The notes beneath the pieces are model-generated. The model had not been told where the DNA came from. It ran no database searches and saw nothing but the letters and a program-made list of their open reading frames with translations. The translations under genes and the position numbers were made by a program. This document shows, piece after piece, positions 7,524 to 16,879 of a stretch of DNA of 64,000 nucleotides (the first letter of the stretch is position 1; each line of letters starts with the position of its first letter). Origin of the DNA: Aquimarina sp. Aq107 (GTDB lineage: Bacteria; Bacteroidota; Bacteroidia; Flavobacteriales; Flavobacteriaceae); NCBI RefSeq assembly GCF_943733665.1, contig NZ_OX030782.1, positions 1,886,501-1,950,500 on the forward strand. Reading direction: 5' to 3'.

Positions 7524-10076
7524 ATGAGTATTGGTAAGAAGAATATTGTATTGGTTAGCATTATTTATGTAGTCTTATGTACTATAGGTTTTAAGGCTTT
7601 TGGACAGAATGATACAATTTGGTATGATAAAAATTGGAAGCTATCCATTAAAGATGATGCCGCTTTTTATCGTCCGCCTGTTTCTAAGAAAGGAGAACTA
7701 TATCTGGTACGGGATTACTATATAAATGGCTCTTTGCAAATGGAAGGTACATCCTCTAATCCTGCAAAGGATTTTTGGGAAGGTGTGGTAACTTGGTACG
7801 ATACAAACGGAAAAGTAATACAATCTTTTACTTATGAAAATAACCGTTTAGAAGGTGATTTCATTACTTATTACAAAGATAAAAAGCTTATTGCTCAATA
7901 CAAGAATGGACGTTTTGTTTCTGGAGAAGCAAATTTTAATAATGGAACTTCACAAACCTATATCGTACAGCGTGATAGTATTATGAAAGAAGTTATCTAT
8001 GATACCGATATAAATGGCGTTAGGTACGAATATTTTAAAAAAAACACAGGAACCTATGTAGATGCCTATGAAACTAAATTCTATGACAATGAAGGCAAGT
8101 ATATAGGAACTTCTACAAGAGATAAGACAACTGGAAGTTATGAAGGAATATTTGTTACTTATTATAGAAGTCCATTTAGAGTAAAAGAAGTTAGAGATTA
8201 TAAATACAAAAATGGTAGGGTAATGGCTACGTATTATCCTAATGGTGTACTAAGGAATCGTTTTATAGAAGAACCGAAACAAAAAATAGAATATTTTGAT
8301 AAACAGGGAAATCTATTAAATAGTGTAGGAATTGAAAACCCTAATAAAAGCTGGAGTTTTATAAATGGAAAACGTATGCAGTTTTATTCGAATTACATTC
8401 CAGAAGAAATGCATCTTATAGAATATATAGAAGAATTCAATGAGGTAGGTGATGTGGTCTATATGGAACGTTTTCATAAAAATCAGAAGATAAAGGCGAA
8501 GATTTATTTCGAGAATAAAAATAAAAAGGAAGAGATTAATTATGATGAGCAAGGAAAACAATCCAGTAGGCTTAATTATAAAGAGTATAAACCATATCAA
8601 GGGACATTAATAGAAAAAGGTAGATCTGTTATATATGACCAAGGAGTTTTAGTAAAAGAGACTAATTATTATCCAGATACAAATGTTCCGTTCAGTATTT
8701 TTCAGAATAGTAAAGCTACTTTTTATGATAAAAATGGATTAGAATTGGGGCATGTGACGTCTAACTCTGATGAATATATGAGTGAAGAAGATGGGACTCG
8801 ATATAGAATTGATTATAAAGGAAGAATTAATTATGTATCTAAATATTCGGATGGGAATAAAACTTCTGAAAAGATATATCGATACTTTGATAAGGATACT
8901 AGTAAGGTTGGAATCATAGAATATTTTTATGATGGTTATAAAACGTTAAAGGAAGTAACGTTTTATCACGATACACAAAAAAAACGTTCTGTATTACTTT
9001 ATAAAAAAGGAAGCAAAGCAAAGGAAATCTTCTATGATCCATCAGGTAATGAGATAGCTACTTATGATCATCAATTAAAGCAAGGAATCTTGTATAAGTA
9101 TTTTAGCAATACAGATGTGGTAGAGGAATATAAGGAGATGGATAATGGTACATTAGTAAAAAGTAAAAAATATAAGAAACGCTACATGTCTAATGCTAGT
9201 AAAGAATATGAATATGTATTAATAGAAGATATAGATATAAATACAAAAGCAGTTTTTTATAAAGAAAGTGGAGAAGTGATTGCAGAGCTGTTATTTAAAG
9301 ATAAAAAACCATACGAAGGAGTTGCCTACAACCATGCTAATAATTCTTATTTGAACTATAAAAATGCCAAAAAGAATGGAGTGTATAAACGAATGAATTA
9401 TTCCAATAAATTAATAGAAGAAGGGTATTATATAAATGATAAAAAAGAAGGAGCTTTTGTTAATTACGATTATAATGGAAATAAACAAATCGTAAAGAAT
9501 TATACAAATGATATGTTAGAAGGAGAAACTATTTATTATGATACCGAAGGTAACCTTATAAGTAAGTTGATATATAAAAATGACCTTCCATATCAAGGAA
9601 AAGAAGTACATAGAGGTGAAGAGGTGTGGTATGAAAATGGTGCTATTGTTAAAAAAGAAAAAACAACCGAAAGACAAGTAATAGTTACCAATTACATTTC
9701 TGAAAATAATCAAAATGTAGTGGTGTACAGTGCTAATAGAAAAAATAAAGAGTATACATATGCGATAAAGGATTATAAATTAGATGGTAAAGTCATTAGG
9801 TATGACCTTAATGATAATGTACTTCATACAGCTATCTTTGATAATGGAGTGATGAAATCAGGAGAGATTTTGATTAAAGAAAACTCTTATAATTTGCGCA
9901 TATATGAAAAGATATTTATGAAGTTGGATCAAGATGTTTTATCAATAAAATGTTTTGATAAAGAAAAGAATATTGTGTTAGAAATTACGGAAAAAGCTAA
10001 TAGTTATAAAGAATTCCCCAATGCGGTCAAACTAGGGTTAAACCTCGGCTATCTGGGGCCAAATGTTCTTTTTTAG
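7524..10076 (+). CDS. Exported YwqK-type (MORN-like) repeat protein
   Basis: 850 residues. A signal peptide ends near residue 28 (CTIGFKAFGQ). The rest is a long series of tyrosine-rich repeats of the form xxYYxxGxlxxExxYKNGxxxG, for example EGDFITYYKDKKLIAQYKNG, NKLIEEGYYINDKKEGAFVN and YDTEGNLISKLIYKNDLPYQ. Database annotation usually labels such repeats as the antitoxin component YwqK, but in Bacteroidota they are widespread exported repeat proteins with no demonstrated antitoxin role. The repeats probably form a long beta-sheet solenoid in the periplasm or on the surface. The next two plus-strand genes are also exported and may be functionally linked. No C-terminal sorting domain for type IX secretion is evident. 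Confidence 0.8.
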   Translation: MSIGKKNIVLVSIIYVVLCTIGFKAFGQNDTIWYDKNWKLSIKDDAAFYRPPVSKKGELYLVRDYYINGSLQMEGTSSNPAKDFWEGVVTWYDTNGKVIQSFTYENNRLEGDFITYYKDKKLIAQYKNGRFVSGEANFNNGTSQTYIVQRDSIMKEVIYDTDINGVRYEYFKKNTGTYVDAYETKFYDNEGKYIGTSTRDKTTGSYEGIFVTYYRSPFRVKEVRDYKYKNGRVMATYYPNGVLRNRFIEEPKQKIEYFDKQGNLLNSVGIENPNKSWSFINGKRMQFYSNYIPEEMHLIEYIEEFNEVGDVVYMERFHKNQKIKAKIYFENKNKKEEINYDEQGKQSSRLNYKEYKPYQGTLIEKGRSVIYDQGVLVKETNYYPDTNVPFSIFQNSKATFYDKNGLELGHVTSNSDEYMSEEDGTRYRIDYKGRINYVSKYSDGNKTSEKIYRYFDKDTSKVGIIEYFYDGYKTLKEVTFYHDTQKKRSVLLYKKGSKAKEIFYDPSGNEIATYDHQLKQGILYKYFSNTDVVEEYKEMDNGTLVKSKKYKKRYMSNASKEYEYVLIEDIDINTKAVFYKESGEVIAELLFKDKKPYEGVAYNHANNSYLNYKNAKKNGVYKRMNYSNKLIEEGYYINDKKEGAFVNYDYNGNKQIVKNYTNDMLEGETIYYDTEGNLISKLIYKNDLPYQGKEVHRGEEVWYENGAIVKKEKTTERQVIVTNYISENNQNVVVYSANRKNKEYTYAIKDYKLDGKVIRYDLNDNVLHTAIFDNGVMKSGEILIKENSYNLRIYEKIFMKLDQDVLSIKCFDKEKNIVLEITEKANSYKEFPNAVKLGLNLGYLGPNVLF

Positions 10077-10147
10077 TACAAAAACAGAATAGATTTTTTA
10101 TAAAGTAATTGTAGTATATTACCAGCCAATAGAATTTAGACCACAGA

Positions 10148-11200
10148 ATGAATTTAAAAGTACTACTAGTTTTCCTAATGATTTCTATAGTTGCATTAGG
10201 ACAGAAAAAGGAATGCGATCAGTTTAGAGAAGGTTATTTTAAAATTGAAGATTCCATAACGGGAGTTTCTTTACTCCATAGATTCGGAAATAAACAAAAA
10301 GAGTATAATTCTATTTCTAAAATGAAGCTCGAACTTTCTGTAGAGTGGTCAGCGTGTGGTTATAAGTTAACATTAGATAAAATAGTAGACAATCCTTATG
10401 ATATCGATGTGGATACACCATTTTCTATTGATGTCGCAATGTTAGAAACTACAGAAAACTCATATCTTCAAAAGAGTACATCTCCATTTTCTGATATGGT
10501 CATACAGACTAGTGTGCAACGTATTACCGAAGAAGAATATCATGAAATTTTAGCACAACAAAAAAAGATCGATAGGAGTCTTAGTATTGATGATCCCACT
10601 TTTAAAAAAGAAGTAGCCGAAAGTATGTGCAATTGCTTTTCAGAAGAGGATAAGACAAATATTGATCAAAGCTTTTTTGCCAATTGTGTTGCTAAAAGTA
10701 TATTAAATCATCAAGAACAATTAATCTCGATAGCATTACAAGATACTACAGGAACTGATCCGGAGATTTTAGGAAGACGTCTTGGAGAAGAACTTGTACT
10801 AACTGTACAAAAAGATTTAATTTATGATTGTGATGAGTATTTTAATTTTTTAGACGGAATAAAAAAAGAAGGTGAGAACAAGAGGTTTGCAAAGGCAAAT
10901 CAAAAAATAACGGATTCTCTTTCTTATTTAATTGAAGATAATCAAGAATTATCATTGTATAGGAGTAGAGCCGAAAATTATCTAGGGCTTAGAGATTATG
11001 AAAATGCTGAAAAGGATATAGACGCATGTTTTGTTTTTGATCCTACCGATATACAGGCTAAAATGTTGTATGCATTGGTTTTAGAAGGGAAAGAAGAATA
11101 TGAGAAGGCTGCTGATCAGTATATGGAGATTTCTGAAATAACGGGTAATAAATTTTTACCTATTATCGCAGAATTAACTAAAAGAAAGGCTAAAATGTAA
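10148..11200 (+). CDS. Exported protein with C-terminal TPR repeats
   Basis: 350 residues with a signal peptide (MNLKVLLVFLMISIVALGQ). The middle contains a Cys-bearing segment (ESMCNCFSEEDK and FANCVAKSI) of a type found in other exported flavobacterial proteins; pairs of Cys could form disulfides in the periplasm. The last ~90 residues hold two tetratricopeptide repeats (SRAENYLGLRDYENAEKDID, then LYALVLEGKEEYEKAADQYM). It starts 71 bp after the YwqK-repeat gene with no terminator between, so co-transcription is likely. TPRs suggest a protein-binding role; no specific function can be given. Confidence 0.75.
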   Translation: MNLKVLLVFLMISIVALGQKKECDQFREGYFKIEDSITGVSLLHRFGNKQKEYNSISKMKLELSVEWSACGYKLTLDKIVDNPYDIDVDTPFSIDVAMLETTENSYLQKSTSPFSDMVIQTSVQRITEEEYHEILAQQKKIDRSLSIDDPTFKKEVAESMCNCFSEEDKTNIDQSFFANCVAKSILNHQEQLISIALQDTTGTDPEILGRRLGEELVLTVQKDLIYDCDEYFNFLDGIKKEGENKRFAKANQKITDSLSYLIEDNQELSLYRSRAENYLGLRDYENAEKDIDACFVFDPTDIQAKMLYALVLEGKEEYEKAADQYMEISEITGNKFLPIIAELTKRKAKM

Positions 11201-11299
11201 TTGTTTTTTCATCCATTGATTAAACATAAATTTCAGATATAGAGTGATTTGACTACAAATAGTATATTTGTAATACCAACTAAAACCAATCACTTTTTT

Positions 11300-12037
11300 A
11301 TGAAAAATTACATACTCTTAGTTCTAGTTTTATGCTCTATGACTATAAAGGCACAACTAGAAGACTGCTCTGATTGTGCTACAATTGCGTATGCATCAAA
11401 AGACATATCCAAAAATAGTTTGTATCAATTACAACTATTACGAAATGAGATTTTTGCTAGACATCAATATATTTTTAAAGATGAACGTTTGTTAGAACAT
11501 TTTCAGGAATATTTGTGGTACCAACCAGATTATAATAATCCTGCCGAAATTACTTTAAATGATATAGAAAATACCAACATAGCTCTTTTTAAGGCAGCAG
11601 AAAACCGAATTAAGAAAAAACGACAAAGACTGTTTGCAGAATTAAATGAGTTAAAAAGAGTACTCAGACAAAAAGATACTATTACTATTAATATGTTTTT
11701 GGATGATGGTTTATCGGATGGAGCGAACAAAGAAGGAGCTATAGATGAGTTGAATGCTATTTTTTCTAAAATAAACTTAAAAGATGTTAACTGGTATAGA
11801 GATACTGCTATATACAGTGTATCGACAGATAATGGATTTTTAATAAGTAAAACAGAATTACTTATAGATGGTAACAAAGTTACGCTTAGTAGAGGTGATC
11901 TGGAACATTCAGAAATAATGAAAAAGCCATTTAAATATGGAAGCGATTATTACTCGGAAAGTGAATATAGTTCCCTCTGGGTATTTACATTTGATGGTCA
12001 AAAATTAAGATTGGTAGAACATCTTGTTGCTGGATAA
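11300..12037 (+). CDS. Exported YARHG-domain protein
   Basis: 245 residues from the ATG at 11300, directly before a signal peptide (MKNYILLVLVLCSMTIKAQ); an upstream in-frame TTG is rejected. Residues ~45-80 match the YARHG domain: LRNEIFARHQYIFKDERLLE followed by YLWYQPDYNN, with the usual G of ARHG replaced by Q. The domain is extracellular in bacteria and its biochemical role is unknown. The C-terminal part (ELLIDGNKVTLSRGD) is mixed beta and unrecognised. A TATATTTG box at 11263-11270, about 30 bp upstream, suggests its own promoter, although it follows the TPR gene by only 99 bp. Confidence 0.8.
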   Translation: MKNYILLVLVLCSMTIKAQLEDCSDCATIAYASKDISKNSLYQLQLLRNEIFARHQYIFKDERLLEHFQEYLWYQPDYNNPAEITLNDIENTNIALFKAAENRIKKKRQRLFAELNELKRVLRQKDTITINMFLDDGLSDGANKEGAIDELNAIFSKINLKDVNWYRDTAIYSVSTDNGFLISKTELLIDGNKVTLSRGDLEHSEIMKKPFKYGSDYYSESEYSSLWVFTFDGQKLRLVEHLVAG

Positions 12038-12076
12038 ACATATAAGAAATAGAGCGCTACAGTCTTTATATAGAAG

Positions 12077-12101
12077 GATAAAATTAATACGATTTTATCC
12101 G
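12077..12101. terminator. Weak hairpin between convergent genes
   Basis: GGATAAAAT / ATTTTATCC (9-bp stem, 7-nt loop) lies between the YARHG gene and the response regulator gene, which converge. No T run follows on either strand, so its strength as a terminator is doubtful. Confidence 0.35.
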
Positions 12102-12818
12102 TTAGAGTTGATGATTGTCAATAGTCTCAAAAAATGATTTTCTGTACGTATTTCCAATAGGGAGTTCTGTATTCTGGATCCAAATCGTATCATTATTTAT
12201 TTTATCAATACGCTTGATAGAAATGATGTATGATTTATGGATTTGTATAAAATTAGATGATGGTAGTGTTTCCTTAAAATGTTTTAATGTGTTATAAGTA
12301 ATGATTTGTTGGTCTTGTAGATGGATAGCAATGTAGTTTTTTAAACTTTCTATATATATAATATCTTGTAAAAATACCTTGGCATACTTATTCTTTCCGT
12401 CGGTTTTAAAAAAGAAAAATTCATCATTATTAGTTTGATTAACTATAGTATCCGAATTATTTGTAGCTTTTATCTTGGAGACCGCGGTATAAAAGCGTTC
12501 AAACTCAATAGGCTTAAGTAAATAATCTAAAGCGGCAACTTCATAACTATCCAAAGCGAATTGGGGATAAGCAGTAGAGAAAATAATTTTGGTTCTTTTA
12601 TTGATAATTTTTGATAATTGAATTCCAGTAATTTCTGGCATTTGTATATCCAGAAAAACTAGATCTACAGATACACCTTCTAAATATTTTAATCCCTCTA
12701 ATGGATTTGTAAACGTATCTTTTACCTCTAAAAAAGATACCTTACCACAATATTTCTCTAACAACCTAATCGCTGCTGGTTCATCGTCAATAATTACACA
12801 AGTAAATTGGTCTTTCAT
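12102..12818 (-). CDS. LytTR-family response regulator
   Basis: 238 residues. An N-terminal receiver domain (about 5-120) has the acidic pair at D11-D12, the phospho-acceptor Asp57 in VFLDIQMPEITG, and the conserved Lys in YLLKPIEF. A C-terminal LytTR DNA-binding domain (about 140-235) includes DIIYIESLKNYIAIH and FIQIHKSYIISIKRI. It acts as the transcription factor of a two-component pair with the histidine kinase gene just upstream (18 bp apart, same strand). Targets cannot be read from this window; the neighbouring exported proteins are possible but unproven. Confidence 0.93.
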   Translation of the reverse strand: MKDQFTCVIIDDEPAAIRLLEKYCGKVSFLEVKDTFTNPLEGLKYLEGVSVDLVFLDIQMPEITGIQLSKIINKRTKIIFSTAYPQFALDSYEVAALDYLLKPIEFERFYTAVSKIKATNNSDTIVNQTNNDEFFFFKTDGKNKYAKVFLQDIIYIESLKNYIAIHLQDQQIITYNTLKHFKETLPSSNFIQIHKSYIISIKRIDKINNDTIWIQNTELPIGNTYRKSFFETIDNHQL

Positions 12819-12836
12819 TAATAAGTTGTTATACGT

Positions 12837-13877
12837 TTAGAGTTCAAGTTGCAGGTATGCCTCAAACTGGTTTTCAGTTTTTTGATGTTCTAAAATAAAA
12901 CTATCCTTATAGATAACCTCTAATCTTTGTTTAATATTTTTAGTACCTATGCCTTGTTCCGTATATGTATCAGAAGTATTAATGTAGTTTTTCGTTTTTA
13001 ACTCTAACGTATGATCGCTGATCACTAATGTAATATTAGCCGGGCGGTTTTTGTCATTGATGATTCCATGCTTACATACATTTTCTATAAAATGTATTAG
13101 GATAAGAGATGGAATTTTTTGATTATGTACAAAACCATCTATATGCAATTGCACATGGAAATTATCCTCATACCTGCGTTTAAAGAAATATAAATAATCT
13201 TCAATAAAGGTTATTTCTTTATTTATAGAAGTGAAATCTTCGTTTGTTTCATAGGTAACATATCTCAATAATTTAGATAGTTTTAAAATATCACTGGCCG
13301 TTTTAGGTTTGTCTTCATATAGTTCTTCATAAAAGTTATTTAAGGTATTAAATAAAAAATGAGGACTTATCTGTGATTTAAGTACAGAGAGTTTTGCTTT
13401 TTCTTGCTCGATTTGTAATTGATGTATTTCTTCTTTGTTTTCATTGTATCTAAAAAATAAACACACAACAGCACTAACCAAACAGACTCTTAAGGTATAA
13501 TAAAAAGAATCCCAAGCGTAGTTGCTAATAAGTTCTGACATAGGAACATTAAAAAAGTAATTATGTCTGCCTGTGATATTATATAAGATGATTTCTTCTA
13601 AAAAGAAACGCAGGCCTGCAAATAATAAAATCATCCCTATGAATGCTAAGAAGTATTGAAGGTATTTTTTCTTAAATAGAAATTTAGGAACACTATATAT
13701 ATAATTTATAATATACACTGTTAATAGTGATATAGTAAATGTGGTTTTAAATAAAAATAAAGTAAAGCTCGAAGAAAAAACATCTTTATCAAAAATGATA
13801 TAATCTCCAAGTACATCTAGGATAATTATTGCCAATACAATTAATAGGTTGTATAGAAACTCTTTTTTAGTATTCAT
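12837..13877 (-). CDS. LytS/YpdA-type sensor histidine kinase
   Basis: 346 residues. Four membrane segments lie in about residues 8-142. A short coiled coil (about 146-168) connects to the His_kinase domain with the phospho-acceptor His173 in ISPHFLFNTLNNF. An ATP-binding domain follows, with the N box IHFIENVCKHG and the G box GIGTKNIKQRLEVIY. There is no extracellular sensor domain, as is normal for this family, so the signal is probably sensed in or near the membrane. A TACTTTTG box (13889-13882, minus strand) lies so close to the ATG that the transcript would be nearly leaderless. Confidence 0.93.
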   Translation of the reverse strand: MNTKKEFLYNLLIVLAIIILDVLGDYIIFDKDVFSSSFTLFLFKTTFTISLLTVYIINYIYSVPKFLFKKKYLQYFLAFIGMILLFAGLRFFLEEIILYNITGRHNYFFNVPMSELISNYAWDSFYYTLRVCLVSAVVCLFFRYNENKEEIHQLQIEQEKAKLSVLKSQISPHFLFNTLNNFYEELYEDKPKTASDILKLSKLLRYVTYETNEDFTSINKEITFIEDYLYFFKRRYEDNFHVQLHIDGFVHNQKIPSLILIHFIENVCKHGIINDKNRPANITLVISDHTLELKTKNYINTSDTYTEQGIGTKNIKQRLEVIYKDSFILEHQKTENQFEAYLQLEL

Positions 13878-13881
13878 ACTC

Positions 13882-13889
13882 CAAAAGTA
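13882..13889 (-). promoter_or_regulatory. Candidate -7 promoter box of the kinase/regulator operon
   Basis: TACTTTTG on the minus strand matches TAnnTTTG, five bases before the kinase ATG. A TTG -33 candidate is present 24 bp further upstream (13914-13916), slightly long spacing. If used, the mRNA would start at or next to the start codon. Confidence 0.45.
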
Positions 13890-14084
13890 GTTTTAAATAC
13901 GATTCCTTTTATTCAATTAGTATGAACAATTCTTTTTATAGGATGAACTATAGTTTTTGTTATACAAAAACCTATGTTTTATAATATGTAAGGTTTATAA
14001 AATAATAAAAGGTGTTCGTGTAAAATTCCTATTGCACCAGCGTTAAGGCCGTAACATTGTATTGAATTTAATAAATCATATATA

Positions 14085-14954
14085 ATGAAATACAGTCTAT
14101 TATTACTTATCAGCATTAGCATCACTTTATTTACTACTAAAATGGCAGCTCAGGAAATCTCTAAGGAGAATGAAGGAATTCTTAAACCATATGAAAGTTA
14201 TTATCCAAAACAGAAAACGAAAGTGCTAGTTGTAGGTACATTCCATTTTTCATACCCAGGTCTGGATTATACCAAAACCAATGATGATGATAAAATTGAT
14301 GTGCTAAAAGAACCTAAAAAGTCAGAGGTAGAAGAGTTAGTGGCTTATATCAAAAGGTTTAAACCTACAAAAGTTGCCATAGAGGCAAAACCAGATTGGG
14401 GGATGGATAAAAAATACGAAGAGTATAAAGCGGGGAAACATAGAGATGTAAGAAACGAGAGTTACCAACTAGGAATGCGAATTGCAAATGATTTTAAGTT
14501 AGCCAAGATTTATTCTGTGGATGCTACTACGTTTAGCTCAGAATTAGAAAAGAAATACCCTAAAATGATGAAAGAATTGACGGAAGGGTATGATTTTCAA
14601 TCTGATGATCCTTTTACGAAAATGACGCAGAAATCCTTCAATGAGTCCACTAAGTTTCCTTCTAAAGTAAAAATCCTTGATTTTTTCAAATATATGAATA
14701 CAGTAGAAGGACATAGACATAATTATGGCTCTTATCTTGTGGGCGATTTTAAACTTGATAACAATCGAGGAGCCGATTTTTTATCCATATGGTGGTATAA
14801 TAGGAACTTAAGAATATTTAGAAAAATACAACAGATAGAGCAAACAAAAGAAGATAGAATATTACTCATCGTAGGAAACGGACATGCCTCTGTATTAAGG
14901 CATTTATTCGAGTATTCACCAGAGTATGATTTTATAGAATTTAGTAATCTGTAG
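14085..14954 (+). CDS. DUF5694 family exported protein
   Basis: 289 residues with a signal peptide ending near residue 22 (TTKMAAQ). The conserved core starts with TKVLVVGTFHFSYPGLD and contains KPTKVAIEAKPDW and, near the C-terminus, RILLIVGNGHASVLRHLFE. The GTFHF and GNGHA motifs with conserved His and the Glu in AIEAK recall the TraB/ChaN-like erythromycin-esterase fold families and may mark a metal or catalytic site; this is inference, as the family has no assigned function. Ends before a strong bidirectional terminator. Confidence 0.75.
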   Translation: MKYSLLLLISISITLFTTKMAAQEISKENEGILKPYESYYPKQKTKVLVVGTFHFSYPGLDYTKTNDDDKIDVLKEPKKSEVEELVAYIKRFKPTKVAIEAKPDWGMDKKYEEYKAGKHRDVRNESYQLGMRIANDFKLAKIYSVDATTFSSELEKKYPKMMKELTEGYDFQSDDPFTKMTQKSFNESTKFPSKVKILDFFKYMNTVEGHRHNYGSYLVGDFKLDNNRGADFLSIWWYNRNLRIFRKIQQIEQTKEDRILLIVGNGHASVLRHLFEYSPEYDFIEFSNL

Positions 14955-14980
14955 TTTTTATATGAAGACACTAAATACTA

Positions 14981-15027
14981 ATAAAACAAAAATATCGAGC
15001 GTTACAAGCTCGATATTTTTGTTTTAT
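14981..15027. terminator. Bidirectional rho-independent terminator
   Basis: A perfect 20-bp stem (14981-15000 with 15008-15027), loop GTTACAA, with A-rich and T-rich arms, between the convergent DUF5694 and desaturase genes. It can serve both strands. Confidence 0.9.
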
Positions 15028-15059
15028 TTGAGTGTGTTTTAAAGCTACTAACTTTATTG

Positions 15060-15812
15060 TCAATTATTGTTCGTCGTTACTGCACTCTTCTTTAATTTAA
15101 TAATGCCTAACGTATTTAATAACAGCATTATATAATAAGTAGGATCTATTTCATGCCATCGTACACCACCAAAGTTAGCTCTACCACTATATTTATGATG
15201 GTTATTATGATAACCCTCTCCCATCATTAAGAAATCAATTGGGAGTAAGTTTTTAGAGGTATTATCCACTTTAAAATTAGTATACCCAACAATATGACCA
15301 AACCAATTAATAATAACTCCGTGTATAGGTGCCATAAAGAATGCTATTGGAAGAAATAACCAGTGCCACCAAGCGGTAGCAAAAAAATAAAAGAACACAG
15401 TATATCCCAATCCCCAAGCAATTCTAGAAAAATTAGAACTAGCAAACGTATCAAATGATTTCCATTGAGGAGTGTTTTTGGTGAATTTTGCATCTAAAGA
15501 AATTCGCTCATTATTGATATCCTGATATATATTTTTAGTTCGCCACATCATACTAAACATATTACTATCATACTTTGGAGAATGTGGATCTTTTTCGGTA
15601 TCCACAAATGCGTGATGCATACGATGCATGACACCATAACCATATGCACTTAGATAATTAGATCCCTGACATACCCAAGTTAGAAAAAAACACATTTTTT
15701 CTGTAAAATTAGACATGGTAAATGTTTGGTGTGCTGCGTATCTATGTAAAAAGAAACTTTGAAAAAATAAACCTGTATACCATAATACAAGCATAAAAAT
15801 AAGAATAGCCAT
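15060..15812 (-). CDS. Membrane fatty acid desaturase (acyl-CoA delta-9 type)
   Basis: 250 residues. All three histidine boxes of di-iron membrane desaturases are present: HRYAAH (23-28), HRMHH (63-67) and HNNHH (202-206). About four membrane segments lie around them. The order and spacing fit the stearoyl-CoA/acyl-lipid delta-9 desaturases that introduce a double bond into saturated acyl chains and so control membrane fluidity, often in the cold. The protein is shorter than the ~300+ residues of eukaryotic members but normal for Bacteroidota. It is monocistronic. A TACTTTTG box on the minus strand (15886-15879) lies 67 bp upstream of the ATG. Confidence 0.92.
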   Translation of the reverse strand: MAILIFMLVLWYTGLFFQSFFLHRYAAHQTFTMSNFTEKMCFFLTWVCQGSNYLSAYGYGVMHRMHHAFVDTEKDPHSPKYDSNMFSMMWRTKNIYQDINNERISLDAKFTKNTPQWKSFDTFASSNFSRIAWGLGYTVFFYFFATAWWHWLFLPIAFFMAPIHGVIINWFGHIVGYTNFKVDNTSKNLLPIDFLMMGEGYHNNHHKYSGRANFGGVRWHEIDPTYYIMLLLNTLGIIKLKKSAVTTNNN

Positions 15813-15878
15813 TTTTAATTTAGAGTTGAGTTTGTAATCATTTATGATCCACCATTATCTGGTTTAGTGAGATGGGTG

Positions 15879-15886
15879 CAAAAGTA
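15879..15886 (-). promoter_or_regulatory. Candidate -7 promoter box of the desaturase gene
   Basis: TACTTTTG on the minus strand matches the Bacteroidota TAnnTTTG box. No TTG was found at the right -33 spacing. It would give a 5' leader of about 60 nt. Confidence 0.4.
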
Positions 15887-16016
15887 CATATACTTATAAG
15901 ATGTATTTAGCTATATGTTGGTTTATTTTTAGGGAAAACTAAAATTGATTCTTAAAAGCCGTGGTTTGGTATTTTAATTAGGTAATTATAATCGATTGAT
16001 CGTTAGTACAAATAAT

Positions 16017-16043
16017 AAACCAGATCCCATAAGAACCTGGTTT
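16017..16043 (-). terminator. Weak terminator-like hairpin after the small lipoprotein gene
   Basis: AAACCAG / CTGGTTT with a 13-nt loop, 20 bp past the stop of the minus-strand lipoprotein gene; on the minus strand the stem runs into TTTATTATTTG. Confidence 0.4.
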
Positions 16044-16062
16044 AATTGTATAATCAATTGTT

Positions 16063-16578
16063 TTATCTATATACAGAATACTGTATAACACAAGAATTGT
16101 TTTGTCTGTCATTACACTCAAAATAGATGATATCAGCATCTACAAAAGCAGCTCCTCCAGAACCAACAATTTGTGACACTTGAGCTTGTAAATCGTCTTG
16201 ATAATGATCAAGGTTAATATCGCTGTCACCATCAACGTAATATACCATACTTCTAAAGTACGTATTTACTACATTAGATGGAGGCCAGTTTCTCGTATAC
16301 GTAGTGCACTCACGTACATATCTTTCGAATTCTGAAGAAGCATTATCAGAACACCCTTCATCGCCACTTAATGTGCAATTTGCTTTTTCGATATTTATAG
16401 GGATTTTACTTAATTCTTCAGCAGTTGCTACACGTTGTTCTTCTGTACCAACAAGATCAAAGATAGCAGTTCTGTCTACAGATTCCGCCGATTCATTAAG
16501 ATCTGTACCGTCGCTACAAGAAACGATTGTCAATGTTAGAAATAATACGCCCAATAATGATTTAAAAAGTGATTTCAT
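16063..16578 (-). CDS. Small lipoprotein of unknown function
   Basis: 171 residues from the ATG at 16578, chosen because it starts a lipoprotein signal peptide (MKSLFKSLLGVLFLTLTIVS with the lipobox Cys following); a longer frame to 16620 would bury it. Mature part: an acidic linker, then a Cys-containing domain (CTLSGDEGCSDN, YVRECTTYTRN, IIYFECNDRQNNSCVIQYS). Six Cys after the lipobox suggest disulfides outside the cytoplasm. I do not recognise the family. It is monocistronic; no promoter box was identified. Confidence 0.7.
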   Translation of the reverse strand: MKSLFKSLLGVLFLTLTIVSCSDGTDLNESAESVDRTAIFDLVGTEEQRVATAEELSKIPINIEKANCTLSGDEGCSDNASSEFERYVRECTTYTRNWPPSNVVNTYFRSMVYYVDGDSDINLDHYQDDLQAQVSQIVGSGGAAFVDADIIYFECNDRQNNSCVIQYSVYR

Positions 16579-16879
16579 TGTAATATATTTAAGGTTAAAA
16601 GTTGAAATAAAAGTAAACAACAGTACCTAAAAAATATGATTATTACTTTTTAAGAAATCGTAAATAATACGATGTGTTTTTAGGGGAATTTTTAACTTTT
16701 TTTAATGTTTAGTTAAGGTGCAAATAACATAAAGCATAATAACAGCAGGAAACAGTGATATTCTTGTTTTACATATTGATTATTAGTATGTTGTGTTTTT
16801 AAGAAATAATCATTTTGAAGTTTATCAAGTATCGTATTAAGATTCTTCTTAGATTTGATATTCAACCAAAAACCAATAT
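16579..16879. other. 301-bp divergent intergenic region
   Basis: It separates the minus-strand lipoprotein gene from the plus-strand oxidoreductase gene. It is very AT-rich. A TAGATTTG sequence at 16850-16857 matches the -7 box and would start transcription about 16 bp before the oxidoreductase ATG, but there is no TTG at suitable spacing. Nothing else is seen. Confidence 0.4.

Noticed and set aside
8316-8600. Minus-strand frame rich in Ile, Leu and Phe within the YwqK-repeat gene
   Set aside because: It is the antisense image of Lys/Asn/Tyr-rich codons, which give hydrophobic residues on the other strand.
7524-10076. Toxin-antitoxin system based on the YwqK label
   Set aside because: No toxin-like gene is adjacent, the protein is exported, and YwqK-like repeats are very common in Bacteroidota without such a role.
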